This document shows, in pieces, positions 15,906 to 23,542 of a stretch of 36,937 nucleotides of DNA; the stretch's first letter is position 1; each line of letters opens with the position of its first letter. The stretch is taken from positions 5,630 to 42,566 of the forward strand of contig DCGK01000114.1 of assembly GCA_002315235.1 (NCBI GenBank). Reading direction: 5' to 3'. This DNA comes from Ruminococcus sp. UBA1780. Lineage in GTDB: Bacteria > Bacillota > Clostridia > Oscillospirales > Ruminococcaceae. A program made the position numbers and the translations under genes. The notes under the pieces are model-generated. The model ran no database searches. It was not told where the DNA came from and was given only the letters and a program-made list of their open reading frames with translations.

Positions 15906-16556
15906 TCGAATGAGCATTTCACGTGTTATACGCGATTTACTTTCAACCCTGTTTCCGGTTGAATCCTGGTTTAAACCGAGGAGTTTTTCAACATATTTTC
16001 CTATCATATCGCACTCGATATTGATACGGCTTCCGGGCTGTTTTGACAGTAGGGTTGTCTCTGAAGCAGTGTGAGGTATAATGGATACTTTAAACTCACT
16101 TCCACTCACCGATGCAACCGTAAGACTGATACCGTCAAGAGCAACCGAGCCCTTCTCAACTATGTACTTAATCAGTGACGGACCGGCCGATACAGTAACC
16201 CAGACTGCATTTTCCTCACGTTTCATGGAAACTACTGTTCCGGTCCCGTCGATATGCCCTGAAACTATATGTCCGCCGAATCTTCCGCCGCACAGCATTG
16301 CTCTTTCCATATTGACTCTGTCACCGGATCTGAGATCACCCAGCGAACTTCTTCTCATTGTTTCCGCCATGACATCCGCAGTAAAGGTTTTCGGAGTAAT
16401 ATCTGTTGCCGTAAGGCAAACTCCGTTCACGGCAATACTGTCACCTTCATGAACATCACCAAGTACAACCGAAGCGGCAAATGTGATTCTCGACGAAACA
16501 CTTCCTTTTCTGACGGAAACCACAGTCCCTGTTTCTTCTATTATTCCTGTAAACAA
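15894..16556 (-). CDS. ribE: Riboflavin synthase alpha chain
   Basis: RibE dismutates two 6,7-dimethyl-8-ribityllumazine molecules to riboflavin and a pyrimidinedione that is recycled. The 220 residues comprise two lumazine-binding half-domains: the first from MFTGIIEETGTV through NGVCLTATDI, the second from GGHIVSGHIDGTGTV through ISLTVASV and SIIPHTASETTL. The C-terminal ITREMLIRNGF helix fits the trimerisation tail of the family. It begins three bases after the ribD stop, so the two are translationally linked. The last 25 codons overlap the GGTTTAAA palindrome cluster. Confidence 0.94.
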   Translation of the reverse strand: MFTGIIEETGTVVSVRKGSVSSRITFAASVVLGDVHEGDSIAVNGVCLTATDITPKTFTADVMAETMRRSSLGDLRSGDRVNMERAMLCGGRFGGHIVSGHIDGTGTVVSMKREENAVWVTVSAGPSLIKYIVEKGSVALDGISLTVASVSGSEFKVSIIPHTASETTLLSKQPGSRINIECDMIGKYVEKLLGLNQDSTGNRVESKSRITREMLIRNGF

Positions 16557-16559
16557 GTA

Positions 16560-17657
16560 TTATTCACCTCCGACCTTATACTCAATCAGTATATCATCTC
16601 CGATTGTGCTTACAGCCGGACAGGAAAGCATGAATGCATCATCCGGGAAATCGACACCGGCTCCGCCAACGGCGGATTTTGCACCGGCTCCGCCGAATAT
16701 CTTTGGCGCCATATAGACCTGAACTTTGTTCACAATACCGCTTCTGAGCGCACTGTATGCAAGTTCTGCACCGCCTTCAAGCAGGATACTGTCTATATGC
16801 AGTTCAGATGCAAGATATTTCATAAGTTCCGGAAGATAAACCCTTCCTTCTGATGCTTCTGTTTTTATGACATGAGCGCCGGCTCTTTCAATCGCTGATA
16901 TCTTCTCTTCGTCGCTGCTTACCGTAGCAATGTATGTCGGTATATCCGCCGCAGTTTTCATTATACCGCAGTCTTCAGGAATACGAAGGCTGCTGTCACA
17001 TATAATACGTGCATGTGTTCCGGAATCCGCAAGCCTGCATGTGAGTGCCGGGTCATCTGCCAGTACCGTACCTATGCCGGCCATAATCGCAGCTGTACGC
17101 TTTCTTGTATGCTGAACATGTTCACGTGAAGCATCGGAAGTAATCCATTTCGACTTCCCTGTAAATGTAGCAATCTTCCCGTCGGCCGTCATTGCATACT
17201 TAAGTATCACATAAGGAGTTTTTGCTGTGATATAATGAAAGAAAATTTCATTCAGGCTGTCACATTCTTCCTTAAGTATACCCTCATATACCTCTATACC
17301 GTGTTCTCTGAGAATGGCAGCGCCCTTACCTGCAACCTTTGGATTCGGATCACTGGAACCTATAAAAACCCGTCGGATGCCGTTTTCAATAACTGCTTCG
17401 GTGCACGGCGGTGTCTTGCCGTAATGACAGCACGGCTCAAGTGTAACATATATATCTGCGCCATCGGCACTCTCTGTACAGGATGCAAAAGCATTCCTCT
17501 CGGCATGGAGTTCACCGTATTTTCTGTGATATCCGCAGCCGATTACACGGCCGTTTTTTACTATAACTGCACCGACAAGAGGGTTCGGATTTACAAATCC
17601 TGTACCGCCCTTCGCCAGTTCAACAGCCATCCGCATATATCTTTCGTGATCTGACAT
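16560..17657 (-). CDS. ribD: Bifunctional diaminohydroxyphosphoribosylaminopyrimidine deaminase / 5-amino-6-(5-phosphoribosylamino)uracil reductase
   Basis: RibD performs the second and third steps from GTP towards riboflavin. The N-terminal deaminase domain (about 1-145) has zinc ligands His51 in HAERN and Cys76 and Cys85 in PCCHYGKTPPC. The C-terminal NADPH-dependent reductase (about 145-365) has YAMTADGKIA and a late SILLEGGAELAYS motif. The ATG at 17657 follows AGGTGA by six bases; the upstream in-frame TTG at 17675 is rejected. It is the first gene of the operon, immediately downstream of the riboswitch terminator. Confidence 0.95.
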   Translation of the reverse strand: MSDHERYMRMAVELAKGGTGFVNPNPLVGAVIVKNGRVIGCGYHRKYGELHAERNAFASCTESADGADIYVTLEPCCHYGKTPPCTEAVIENGIRRVFIGSSDPNPKVAGKGAAILREHGIEVYEGILKEECDSLNEIFFHYITAKTPYVILKYAMTADGKIATFTGKSKWITSDASREHVQHTRKRTAAIMAGIGTVLADDPALTCRLADSGTHARIICDSSLRIPEDCGIMKTAADIPTYIATVSSDEEKISAIERAGAHVIKTEASEGRVYLPELMKYLASELHIDSILLEGGAELAYSALRSGIVNKVQVYMAPKIFGGAGAKSAVGGAGVDFPDDAFMLSCPAVSTIGDDILIEYKVGGE

Positions 17658-17671
17658 ATTTTCACCTGTTT

Positions 17672-17708
17672 CCAAAAAATAAAGGTGCCCTGGGTTTATC
17701 AGGGCACC
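17672..17708 (-). terminator. Riboswitch-controlled transcription terminator ahead of ribD
   Basis: Stem GGTGCCCTG/CAGGGCACC (17684-17708) plus flanking A/T pairs, followed by TTTATTTTTT. It lies between the FMN aptamer and ribD, the expected place for the expression platform: FMN binding would favour this terminator. Confidence 0.88.
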
Positions 17709-17737
17709 TTTTACAAACGTCTGAAAATCAAACTTTC

Positions 17738-17847
17738 GCTTCTCTCATCCGGACTATACCGTCGGTTCCGGAATTTCACCGGATCGGCCTCGTATGCGAG
17801 GTTAGCGGACTGTACCGCCGGCTGTGAATTGCACACCACCCTGAAGC
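17738..17847 (-). promoter_or_regulatory. FMN riboswitch (RFN element) aptamer
   Basis: The minus strand contains the RFN signature in order: CTTCAGGG, GCCGGCGGTACAGTCCGC, GATCCGGTGAAATTCCGGAA, CCGACGGTATAGTCCGGATG and AGAGAAGC. The closing P1 helix pairs GCTTC with GAAGC. It senses FMN and reduces transcription of ribD-ribE-ribBA-ribH when flavin is plentiful. This matches the Rfam FMN family by recalled consensus. Confidence 0.97.
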
Positions 17848-17869
17848 TTAAATGCTGTATATTTCTGAG

Positions 17870-17907
17870 ATTATAGTGAACGCAGCAAACAAACTGCCTT
17901 CACTATA
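17870..17907 (-). other. Inverted repeat at the end of the zinc-ribbon gene, overlapping a possible rib -10 box
   Basis: Arms TATAGTGAA-GCAG and CTGC-TTCACTATA (17872-17907) form a 13-of-14-bp stem immediately after the stop codon of the upstream gene. There is no T-run after it, so terminator function is uncertain. Its distal edge provides TATAAT (17870-17875), a candidate -10 for the rib operon, but I find no convincing -35. A similar TATAGTG...CACTATAAT palindrome lies in the leader of the cysteine desulfurase gene. Confidence 0.5.
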
Positions 17908-18396
17908 TTATTCTTCTGTAACATCAGAATCATCTGATGTAATTTCTTCTGCTGACTGTTCTTCCGCAGCCTTTTCCACTTCTGCCACTACTTCGATGTC
18001 CTCAGCTGAAACGTCAACAAAGCTTTCTGTCTTTGAGCCGCATGCCTGACAGAACTGCTGATCCTTTCTGATAACTGCGCCGCACTTAGGACATGTTGTT
18101 TCAACTTCGAGTGCTGCGAGCTGCTGCTGAAGTTCTGTAATATGAACGTTTGAATTGTTGATTCTGCCTACAATCTCTGCAAAATCTTCTGAAGGTTCGT
18201 GTCCGAAAAGCTCAAAATACTTCTTTCCGAGCTCAGTATACGCCTTGTTGATATTTGAATTTTCCGAGTTAATCTGACTTTTGAGTTTTGCCTTTTCTGC
18301 AAGAAGCTTTGACTTGTCTGCCACTCCTGTAGCACCCTTCTTAACCTTTTCTCCTGCTCTTTCTGCAAAGCCGCCTACTTTTTCTAAAAATCCCAT
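17908..18396 (-). CDS. Zinc-ribbon protein with N-terminal coiled coil, function unknown
   Basis: The 162-residue soluble protein has no membrane segment. Residues 1-95 are Lys/Glu-rich and helical (SKLLAEKAKLKSQINSENS, then ITELQQQLAALE), probably a coiled coil. A zinc ribbon CPKC...CQAC spans about residues 99-118, followed by a strongly acidic tail (EEQSAEEITSDDSDVTEE). Small zinc-ribbon proteins of this form are common in Clostridia without a settled role. It has its own promoter and AGGAGG site and is not clearly tied to the rib operon downstream. Confidence 0.8.
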   Translation of the reverse strand: MGFLEKVGGFAERAGEKVKKGATGVADKSKLLAEKAKLKSQINSENSNINKAYTELGKKYFELFGHEPSEDFAEIVGRINNSNVHITELQQQLAALEVETTCPKCGAVIRKDQQFCQACGSKTESFVDVSAEDIEVVAEVEKAAEEQSAEEITSDDSDVTEE

Positions 18397-18474
18397 TTAC
18401 GTTTCCTCCTGTCTCAATTCTTAATGCACGTATTTCCCTGTAAACTTAAATGTAAAAAAAATGTTTCCATTATT

Positions 18475-18503
18475 ATTCTATTCTTTTTCACAGACAATGT
18501 CAA
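18475..18503 (-). promoter_or_regulatory. Promoter of the zinc-ribbon gene
   Basis: TTGACA (18498-18503), 17-base spacer, TAGAAT (18475-18480). The leader is about 75 nt and AT-rich, ending in AGGAGG. Confidence 0.8.
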
Positions 18504-18535
18504 TATATTTGATATAATTATTTTTCAGGCTATAA

Positions 18536-19837
18536 TCATTCCACAGTTTTAATTACACAGCTTCTCTCAGGAGGTTCAGTATCAGACAGGGTTACAGCTG
18601 CGGCCGCCTTTCCGGCTATTTCGGCCATATCACATTCTGATGAGGTGTAGAGCGTGAACAGAACGTCACCCTTTCTGACATAATCACCGTATTCTTTTTC
18701 AAGAACAACGCCTGCAGTATAATCTATGGCACTTTCCTTTGTTTTACGCCCTGCGCCCAGTGCAAGTGAAACAAGACCAATCTCTTCGCTGTCCATCCCG
18801 CTTATATAACCGTCTGACGAGCTCACTACAGCGTATCTGGTTTTAGCTTCACCCAATCTTGTGTAATCGCTTACAAACGATACATCGCCGCCCTGCTGCA
18901 CTATGGAACGCATAAACACATCAAGTGCCTTTCCTGATGAAACAGCATCCTCTGAAAGCTTTATGCATTCATCCTTTGTCCCTTTTCCGGCCATAACAAG
19001 CATATCTGCAGCCAGCTCTATGCAGAGATCATACAGCTTACCCTTTACGTTCCCTTTCAGAACCTCAACGGCTTCTATTACTTCAAGCGTATTTCCTACT
19101 GATCTGCCAAGAGGAATATCCATATCCGTGATTACTGCCATGCATTTTTTTCCTGCATTTTTTCCTGTTCGGACCATGAGTGAGGCAAGCTTTTCAGCAT
19201 CCTCCGCAGTTTTCATAAATGCCCCGCTGCCTGTCTTGACATCAAGCAGAATACAGTCAGCACCCATAGCCAGTTTCTTGCTCATAATACTTGAACAGAT
19301 AAGAGGAATACTGTCAACTGTCGCTGTTGCATCCCGGAGGGCATACAGCTTCTTGTCCGCAGGAACAAGATTTCCGCTCTGTGAAACAATCGAAAATCCG
19401 GTATTGTTTACATATCTGATAAATTCACTGAATTCTGCATGCGTACTGCATCCCGGAATACTTTCAAGCTTGTCTATCGTACCGCCTGTATGGCCCAGAC
19501 CCTTTCCGGACATCTTCGGCACGCTTACGCCGCATGCAGCTGCTATCGGACCGATGATAATGCTCGTCTTGTCGCCAACTCCGCCCGTACTGTGCTTGTC
19601 AACAGTAACATTGTCAACACCGGAAAGATCAACAGTGCCTCCTGAATCCTTCATTGCCATGGTCAGACACAGAGTTTCCTCGTCCGAAAGCGGATTTAGG
19701 TTTACCGCCATAAGCCAGGCGCTTACCTGGTAGTCAGGTATTGTTCCGTCAACATATCCGGAAACAAGCCAGCAGATTTCTTCATCAGTAAGTCTCTGCG
19801 CGTGTTTTGCCTTAGTGATTATTTCGTACATGTTCAT
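18536..19837 (-). CDS. pdp: Pyrimidine-nucleoside (thymidine) phosphorylase
   Basis: The enzyme splits uridine, thymidine or deoxyuridine with phosphate into base and (deoxy)ribose 1-phosphate in nucleoside salvage. The 433 residues match the family length. Visible motifs are the phosphate-binding KHSTGGVGDKTS, the signature MSGKGLGHTGGTIDKLES, LYALRDATATVDS, and MSKKLAMGADCILLDVKTGSGAFM. A C-terminal PYNP domain contains VRKGDVLFTLY. An upstream TTG start is in frame, but GGGGG lies nine bases before the ATG at 19837. Clostridial and bacillar forms are usually called Pdp and enterobacterial ones DeoA; substrate breadth cannot be read from the sequence. Placed alone between a terminator and an unrelated gene. 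Confidence 0.94.
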   Translation of the reverse strand: MNMYEIITKAKHAQRLTDEEICWLVSGYVDGTIPDYQVSAWLMAVNLNPLSDEETLCLTMAMKDSGGTVDLSGVDNVTVDKHSTGGVGDKTSIIIGPIAAACGVSVPKMSGKGLGHTGGTIDKLESIPGCSTHAEFSEFIRYVNNTGFSIVSQSGNLVPADKKLYALRDATATVDSIPLICSSIMSKKLAMGADCILLDVKTGSGAFMKTAEDAEKLASLMVRTGKNAGKKCMAVITDMDIPLGRSVGNTLEVIEAVEVLKGNVKGKLYDLCIELAADMLVMAGKGTKDECIKLSEDAVSSGKALDVFMRSIVQQGGDVSFVSDYTRLGEAKTRYAVVSSSDGYISGMDSEEIGLVSLALGAGRKTKESAIDYTAGVVLEKEYGDYVRKGDVLFTLYTSSECDMAEIAGKAAAAVTLSDTEPPERSCVIKTVE

Positions 19838-19871
19838 AAAATATACCCCCTTCAAATCTGTGTTTTGAATA

Positions 19872-19915
19872 CAAAAAAGCTTTCCTGAAGCTGTATATCA
19901 CAGTTTCAGAAAAGC
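19872..19915 (-). terminator. Terminator of the sortase-SpoIID unit
   Basis: Eleven-bp stem GCTTTTCTGAA/TTCAGGAAAGC with one G-T pair and an inner CTGT/ACAG extension (19879-19915), followed by TTTTTTG. It lies 11 bases after the SpoIID-domain stop. Confidence 0.88.
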
Positions 19916-19926
19916 CTGTTTTCTTG

Positions 19927-21327
19927 TTAGTTACAGTACACTGAGAACTTAGGTGTTCTGAGGCCTATTACTCTGGCAAAATCATATCCGTTTACTGTCT
20001 TCTGTCCGTCAATGCATACCTTGGCAACATAACCGCCGTCACCTGTTATCGGCTGAATCCACTGACCGTATGAAGATGAAAGATAGATACCATACGCATT
20101 CTGGATTTTGTAACGAAGTGTATCAACGCTCATTGATGACATCTCACCGTAATGAGGATCGTAAAGAGCATCATACTCAGATACAACTGATCTTAAATAA
20201 GGAAGATCATCGATAATAATATCCTTGTTTGAAGCAGTAGCACCACCGCTTGATGCGCAGAACATTGTGAGAGCATATGAACCGTTATAGTAAACAGCCT
20301 GTCCGAGAACTGACTTGACTGCATCCACAATCTTCTTGTCAGGTGTTCCTGACTTGATTGCCATACCGTTCGTGCTTCCACCGGCATTCTTTACAAATGT
20401 GTAGGCTGCAACGGCCTGAGCCTTTATTGCTTCCACTTCAAAGGAAGGACCGATTTCTGCGTTACAAACCTTTGAAATGATATCCACAACGCTGCCTGAA
20501 ACACCTCTTACCGTGATTGTTTCGTTAGCCGCATTAGGATTGTATTCTACTGATGTGCCCGGATAATAGTGGCTGAGAATATCAAGGTAGTCATATCCGC
20601 CGTACTTCGCATAATAATTTGCACCGTTCTGGCTCATTCCTACTCCGTGACCATATCCGTAGCTTGTAAAATATACTGTGTATGGTGTGAGTGATGAAGG
20701 AAGTCTTACTTCCGCTTCACCTGCTGTCCAGCCTGAATATGCCGGTTCTGATGCGCCCTGAATAACTGTCGGTTCTGAAAGGCCTTCACTTTCAGGTTCG
20801 GCATCCTCATCTTCATCTGAATCAGTTTCTTCCTCTGCAGTTTCCTCCGGAACATATGTCTGTGTAGGTACCAGATCCTGCTTTTCAAGAACCTCTGAAT
20901 AATCGGAAAGCTCAGCCTTCCACCATTCACCTGATTCGTTTTCCTCCTGCTCTTCCTCTGCAGCCTCTGCATACTCTTCTGAGAATTCGTCTGATTCTTC
21001 AGAATAACTTAAGCCTTCTGCTGCTCTGAATGCACTCGATGAAACTGTAATGTCAATTAATTTTGTGATATTGCTGCTGTTAGTGTTGTTATTAGTTTCT
21101 TCATGACTGAGCGCTACAACTGTGGCTTCAGTACTGTTTGTGTCTGTCTCTGCAGCTTCGCTCTTCATAATATATGAATATTCTGAAGATCTGCTGTCCG
21201 GATAAACCAGTACTGCTTTATCTACCGTACCTGCCGCTGTTACCGCAACACCTGCTGTAACACTTGCCACAAGACCGATAAATATTCGCTTTAGTGGTAA
21301 TTGTTCGTTCATAAAAACTCCATTCAA
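19927..21327 (-). CDS. SpoIID/LytB-domain protein with permuted domain order
   Basis: SpoIID-domain proteins cut glycan strands of peptidoglycan. This 466-residue protein has an N-terminal signal/anchor helix (about 14-34), then a long acidic Ser/Glu-rich linker (about 95-200). The catalytic domain follows at about 215-466. In canonical SpoIID the order is EALKAQAVAART, then SSGG, then the FxI strand, then GHGVGMSQ-GA and YYPGT at the C-terminus. Here GHGVGMSQNGA (226-236) and HYYPGTSVEY (253-262) come first. EAIKAQAVAAYTFV with probable catalytic Glu299, ASSGGATAS (358-366) and GLRTPKFSVY (455-464) follow. The frame is continuous, so this is a circular permutation. It follows two sortase genes by 61 bases with no terminator between. 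ATG at 21312 is an alternative start. Confidence 0.85.
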   Translation of the reverse strand: MNGVFMNEQLPLKRIFIGLVASVTAGVAVTAAGTVDKAVLVYPDSRSSEYSYIMKSEAAETDTNSTEATVVALSHEETNNNTNSSNITKLIDITVSSSAFRAAEGLSYSEESDEFSEEYAEAAEEEQEENESGEWWKAELSDYSEVLEKQDLVPTQTYVPEETAEEETDSDEDEDAEPESEGLSEPTVIQGASEPAYSGWTAGEAEVRLPSSLTPYTVYFTSYGYGHGVGMSQNGANYYAKYGGYDYLDILSHYYPGTSVEYNPNAANETITVRGVSGSVVDIISKVCNAEIGPSFEVEAIKAQAVAAYTFVKNAGGSTNGMAIKSGTPDKKIVDAVKSVLGQAVYYNGSYALTMFCASSGGATASNKDIIIDDLPYLRSVVSEYDALYDPHYGEMSSMSVDTLRYKIQNAYGIYLSSSYGQWIQPITGDGGYVAKVCIDGQKTVNGYDFARVIGLRTPKFSVYCN

Positions 21328-21388
21328 TTCCTTTTTATTAAAAGGTTAATTTTAAATTTCACTTATTCTGACTTCGTCCGAAGCGGCA

Positions 21389-22237
21389 TTACCATCTTCT
21401 GACGCTTCCGGTAGTTCCCTCGAGAGCATCCTCTCCGGGTCTTACCATTCTTGCAAGAACAACAAATCGTGTCGGATCCGTTGTATCTCCGCCGTAGCAG
21501 GTCGAAAGAGCAAGATACTTGTCGTCTTCTCTCAGATCCACTTTGGTGGTAATAAGTGATTTATCGTCAATCTTTGAAAGGTATTCACCAAGAGTCCATT
21601 CGGGCTCCTTTCCTCTTGAGAAGAAGGTGTAGTTCCAGAATTCAAAATCCGAACCGTGAACACCGTTACAAGGCATGAACGCAAAAATTTTAAACTGATA
21701 ATCCTGAGAAAGTGAACTTAACTCGATTATCGGGTGCTCCTCATAGAAGCTTTCATATCGCTCATAATTCTTAAGGTCAGCGAACATTACGCCGCTTGCC
21801 ATATTGTGAGCATAAATCAGAGTATTGTCTGTAAAGTAATTTGATTCTATACCGCATCTGAAGTCCATGAAAACCCATCCGGCTGAATCATAATTTCTCC
21901 AGAAATCTCTGTCAACGTAGTAGTCATTGTTATCTGTACGGGTAACTGCATAGTCAATCGCCGTTCCCTGAATTCTTATCCAGCCGACAGTATCAGGATT
22001 GTCATTTTTCCACTCCTGAGCCTTAAGGCTGAGACCGTTTACAAACGGTTTGAATGTTGTAACGGGTTCTGTTACCGGTTCTGTTACCGGTACTTCCGTT
22101 ACTGCTTCAGTAACTTCCGTCACTGGTTCATCCGGTACTACCGGAGTTTTCCTGTTCAGAAAAGCTATCCCTGCTGCAGCTGCGGCAAAAACAACAACCG
22201 CCGAACATACAGCAATTATAGTCTTCTTCTTATCCAT
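21389..22237 (-). CDS. Class B-like sortase
   Basis: Sortases are membrane-anchored cysteine transpeptidases that attach proteins to cell wall or to each other. The 282-residue protein has an N-terminal anchor (about 7-27) and a Thr/Glu/Val/Pro repeat stalk (about 36-62, VTEPVTEPVTT). The sortase barrel carries His144 in LIYAHNM, Cys247 in ALSTCYG and Arg257 in TRFVVLARMV. Class B resemblance comes from N-terminal helices, a long insert between His and Cys, and VGWIRIQGTAIDYAV. It lies 14 bases after a second sortase and 61 bases before the SpoIID gene, suggesting one envelope-assembly operon. No sorting-signal substrate is visible in the window. Confidence 0.9.
   Translation of the reverse strand: MDKKKTIIAVCSAVVVFAAAAAGIAFLNRKTPVVPDEPVTEVTEAVTEVPVTEPVTEPVTTFKPFVNGLSLKAQEWKNDNPDTVGWIRIQGTAIDYAVTRTDNNDYYVDRDFWRNYDSAGWVFMDFRCGIESNYFTDNTLIYAHNMASGVMFADLKNYERYESFYEEHPIIELSSLSQDYQFKIFAFMPCNGVHGSDFEFWNYTFFSRGKEPEWTLGEYLSKIDDKSLITTKVDLREDDKYLALSTCYGGDTTDPTRFVVLARMVRPGEDALEGTTGSVRRW
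22058..22130 (-). repeat. Short tandem repeat coding the VTE/VTEP stalk of the sortase
   Basis: Units reading GTTACCGGTTCT on the plus strand recur nearly in tandem, encoding Glu-Pro-Val-Thr repeats between membrane anchor and catalytic domain. Repeat number could vary by slippage, altering stalk length in frame because the units are multiples of three. Confidence 0.6.
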
Positions 22238-22251
22238 AGTATCTGCCTTTC

Positions 22252-23286
22252 TTATCCGTAAGGCACAAAATCTGTGTCGTTGTAATATGGTTCAATTCCT
22301 GCTGCCTTGTACCATTCAAGAGGCATAAGACGCTCGGACTCACTTCTCCTTGTAACCTTCTGTGTTCCGGCATATTCGTCCTCGCCAGGTCTTAATCTTC
22401 TGGCTGCCACAACGAATCTTGCGTCCTTGTACATGTCAGTAGCACAGGTGGAAAGTGTAACAAGCTCATCACCGTACTTAACGTCAATGTCATTTGATAT
22501 GCAGGATCTTTTCTTAATCTGATTTACGTAATCATAGAATTCTCTCTCTGATCCGAAATCGATAGTATCTGTATAGTGGAAATCACAGTCACCGGCTCCG
22601 CCGTCCGCAAAGTAATAGCCAAATATCTTGTATTTGGAAACCTCATACCTTGATGACAGAACAACCAGCGGGTGTTCCTCATAGAAGGAATAGTCGGTAT
22701 AGTAGTTTTTGAGCTTACCGAACATACTTCCGTCGGACATCTCGTGTCCGTATATGATAAGATTACCTGAACGTTCTCTTGAACCGAGCACGTTTCTGTA
22801 ATCCAGATACAGCGTACCAGCTCTTGCAGGTTCTCCGCGGAAATTGTGGTCAAGATAGAAATCCTTTTCGCTCTCATCGCGCTTCTGCACGATAGGATAA
22901 TCCACTCCGCTGTCCTTGCAGCTGCCGTTCCTGTCCGGAATCTGAATATATCCGACAATGTCCTCGTTCATTTCAACAAGCGTCTGCATGTACGAAAGCA
23001 TCTCTTCGTCTTCATAAACCGTTTCCGTGTCATTCTCAATCAATTCTGAAAGTGCAGGAACATCCTTCTGTATCTCATGATACATGTGGTTGTTCTTAAA
23101 GTTCTCATAGAAGTACTGGAATATCAGAAAAGCACATACACCAAAAACCACAATCGCTATCAGAAATACTGTTTTTCTGATAACCTCTCCTGGCGGATCG
23201 CCTTTCCACGGGAAAATATTCTTCAGAACATCGAGATATGAAAAACTTTTTACCTGTCCTTTTTTCTGAACAGCTGATTTACTCAT
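22252..23286 (-). CDS. Class B-like sortase, first gene of the unit
   Basis: The 344-residue protein has a basic cytoplasmic N-terminus with an aromatic stretch (FSYLDVLKNIFPWKGDPP). A membrane helix spans about 40-58. A helical region precedes the sortase barrel, which carries His181 in LIIYGHEM, Cys281 in TLSTCATD and Arg290 in ARFVVAARRL. The ATG at 23286 is chosen because AGGAGAG stands upstream; the in-frame TTG at 23310 lacks support. It is longer than the downstream sortase and shares the pattern of NFRGEPARAGTLYLDYRN loops seen in SrtB-type enzymes. Two different sortases in tandem suggest distinct substrates or sequential steps. Transcribed from a clear promoter 100 bases upstream. 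Confidence 0.9.
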   Translation of the reverse strand: MSKSAVQKKGQVKSFSYLDVLKNIFPWKGDPPGEVIRKTVFLIAIVVFGVCAFLIFQYFYENFKNNHMYHEIQKDVPALSELIENDTETVYEDEEMLSYMQTLVEMNEDIVGYIQIPDRNGSCKDSGVDYPIVQKRDESEKDFYLDHNFRGEPARAGTLYLDYRNVLGSRERSGNLIIYGHEMSDGSMFGKLKNYYTDYSFYEEHPLVVLSSRYEVSKYKIFGYYFADGGAGDCDFHYTDTIDFGSEREFYDYVNQIKKRSCISNDIDVKYGDELVTLSTCATDMYKDARFVVAARRLRPGEDEYAGTQKVTRRSESERLMPLEWYKAAGIEPYYNDTDFVPYG

Positions 23287-23353
23287 TTTTGTTTTCTCTC
23301 CTGTAAGCAACTGCTCTACTCAGTCTGACTTCAAAAAACAAGCGATAGTCTCA

Positions 23354-23417
23354 AACCGGATTAATTTTTCCCGGTTCAATGATACTCATTTTATCACCTG
23401 CAGAAGTCCTTTGTCAA
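23354..23417 (-). promoter_or_regulatory. Promoter and leader hairpin of the sortase-SpoIID operon
   Basis: TTGACA (23412-23417), 18-base spacer, TAAAAT (23388-23393). In the leader, AACCGG and CCGGTT (23354-23376) form a six-bp hairpin; there is no T-run, so it is more likely a stabilising structure than an attenuator. Confidence 0.75.
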
Positions 23418-23542
23418 GTTTTCGAGCCGAATCTTTAGCATATCCACAAATTAATACTGTGAATATATCGAAATTATGTTTCTTTTACACTAATACCAGT
23501 GAACGAAATATGCACACACTATTAACAAACTGTGAACAAATC

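Noticed and set aside
16269..16853. Plus-strand open frame spanning ribE and ribD
   Set aside because: Crosses two convincing rib genes in antisense and has no ribosome site.
17045..17675. TTG start at 17675 for ribD
   Set aside because: The ATG at 17657 has AGGTGA at proper distance, and the extension would enter the riboswitch terminator region.
18903..19733. Plus-strand 276-codon open frame opposite the nucleoside phosphorylase gene
   Set aside because: Long, but exactly antisense to a gene with complete family motifs; Ser/Pro-rich composition is a codon-bias by-product.
21389..23286. Sortase pair as part of a sortase-assembled pilus locus
   Set aside because: No gene with LPXTG-like or NPQTN-like sorting signal and no pilin of that type is present nearby.
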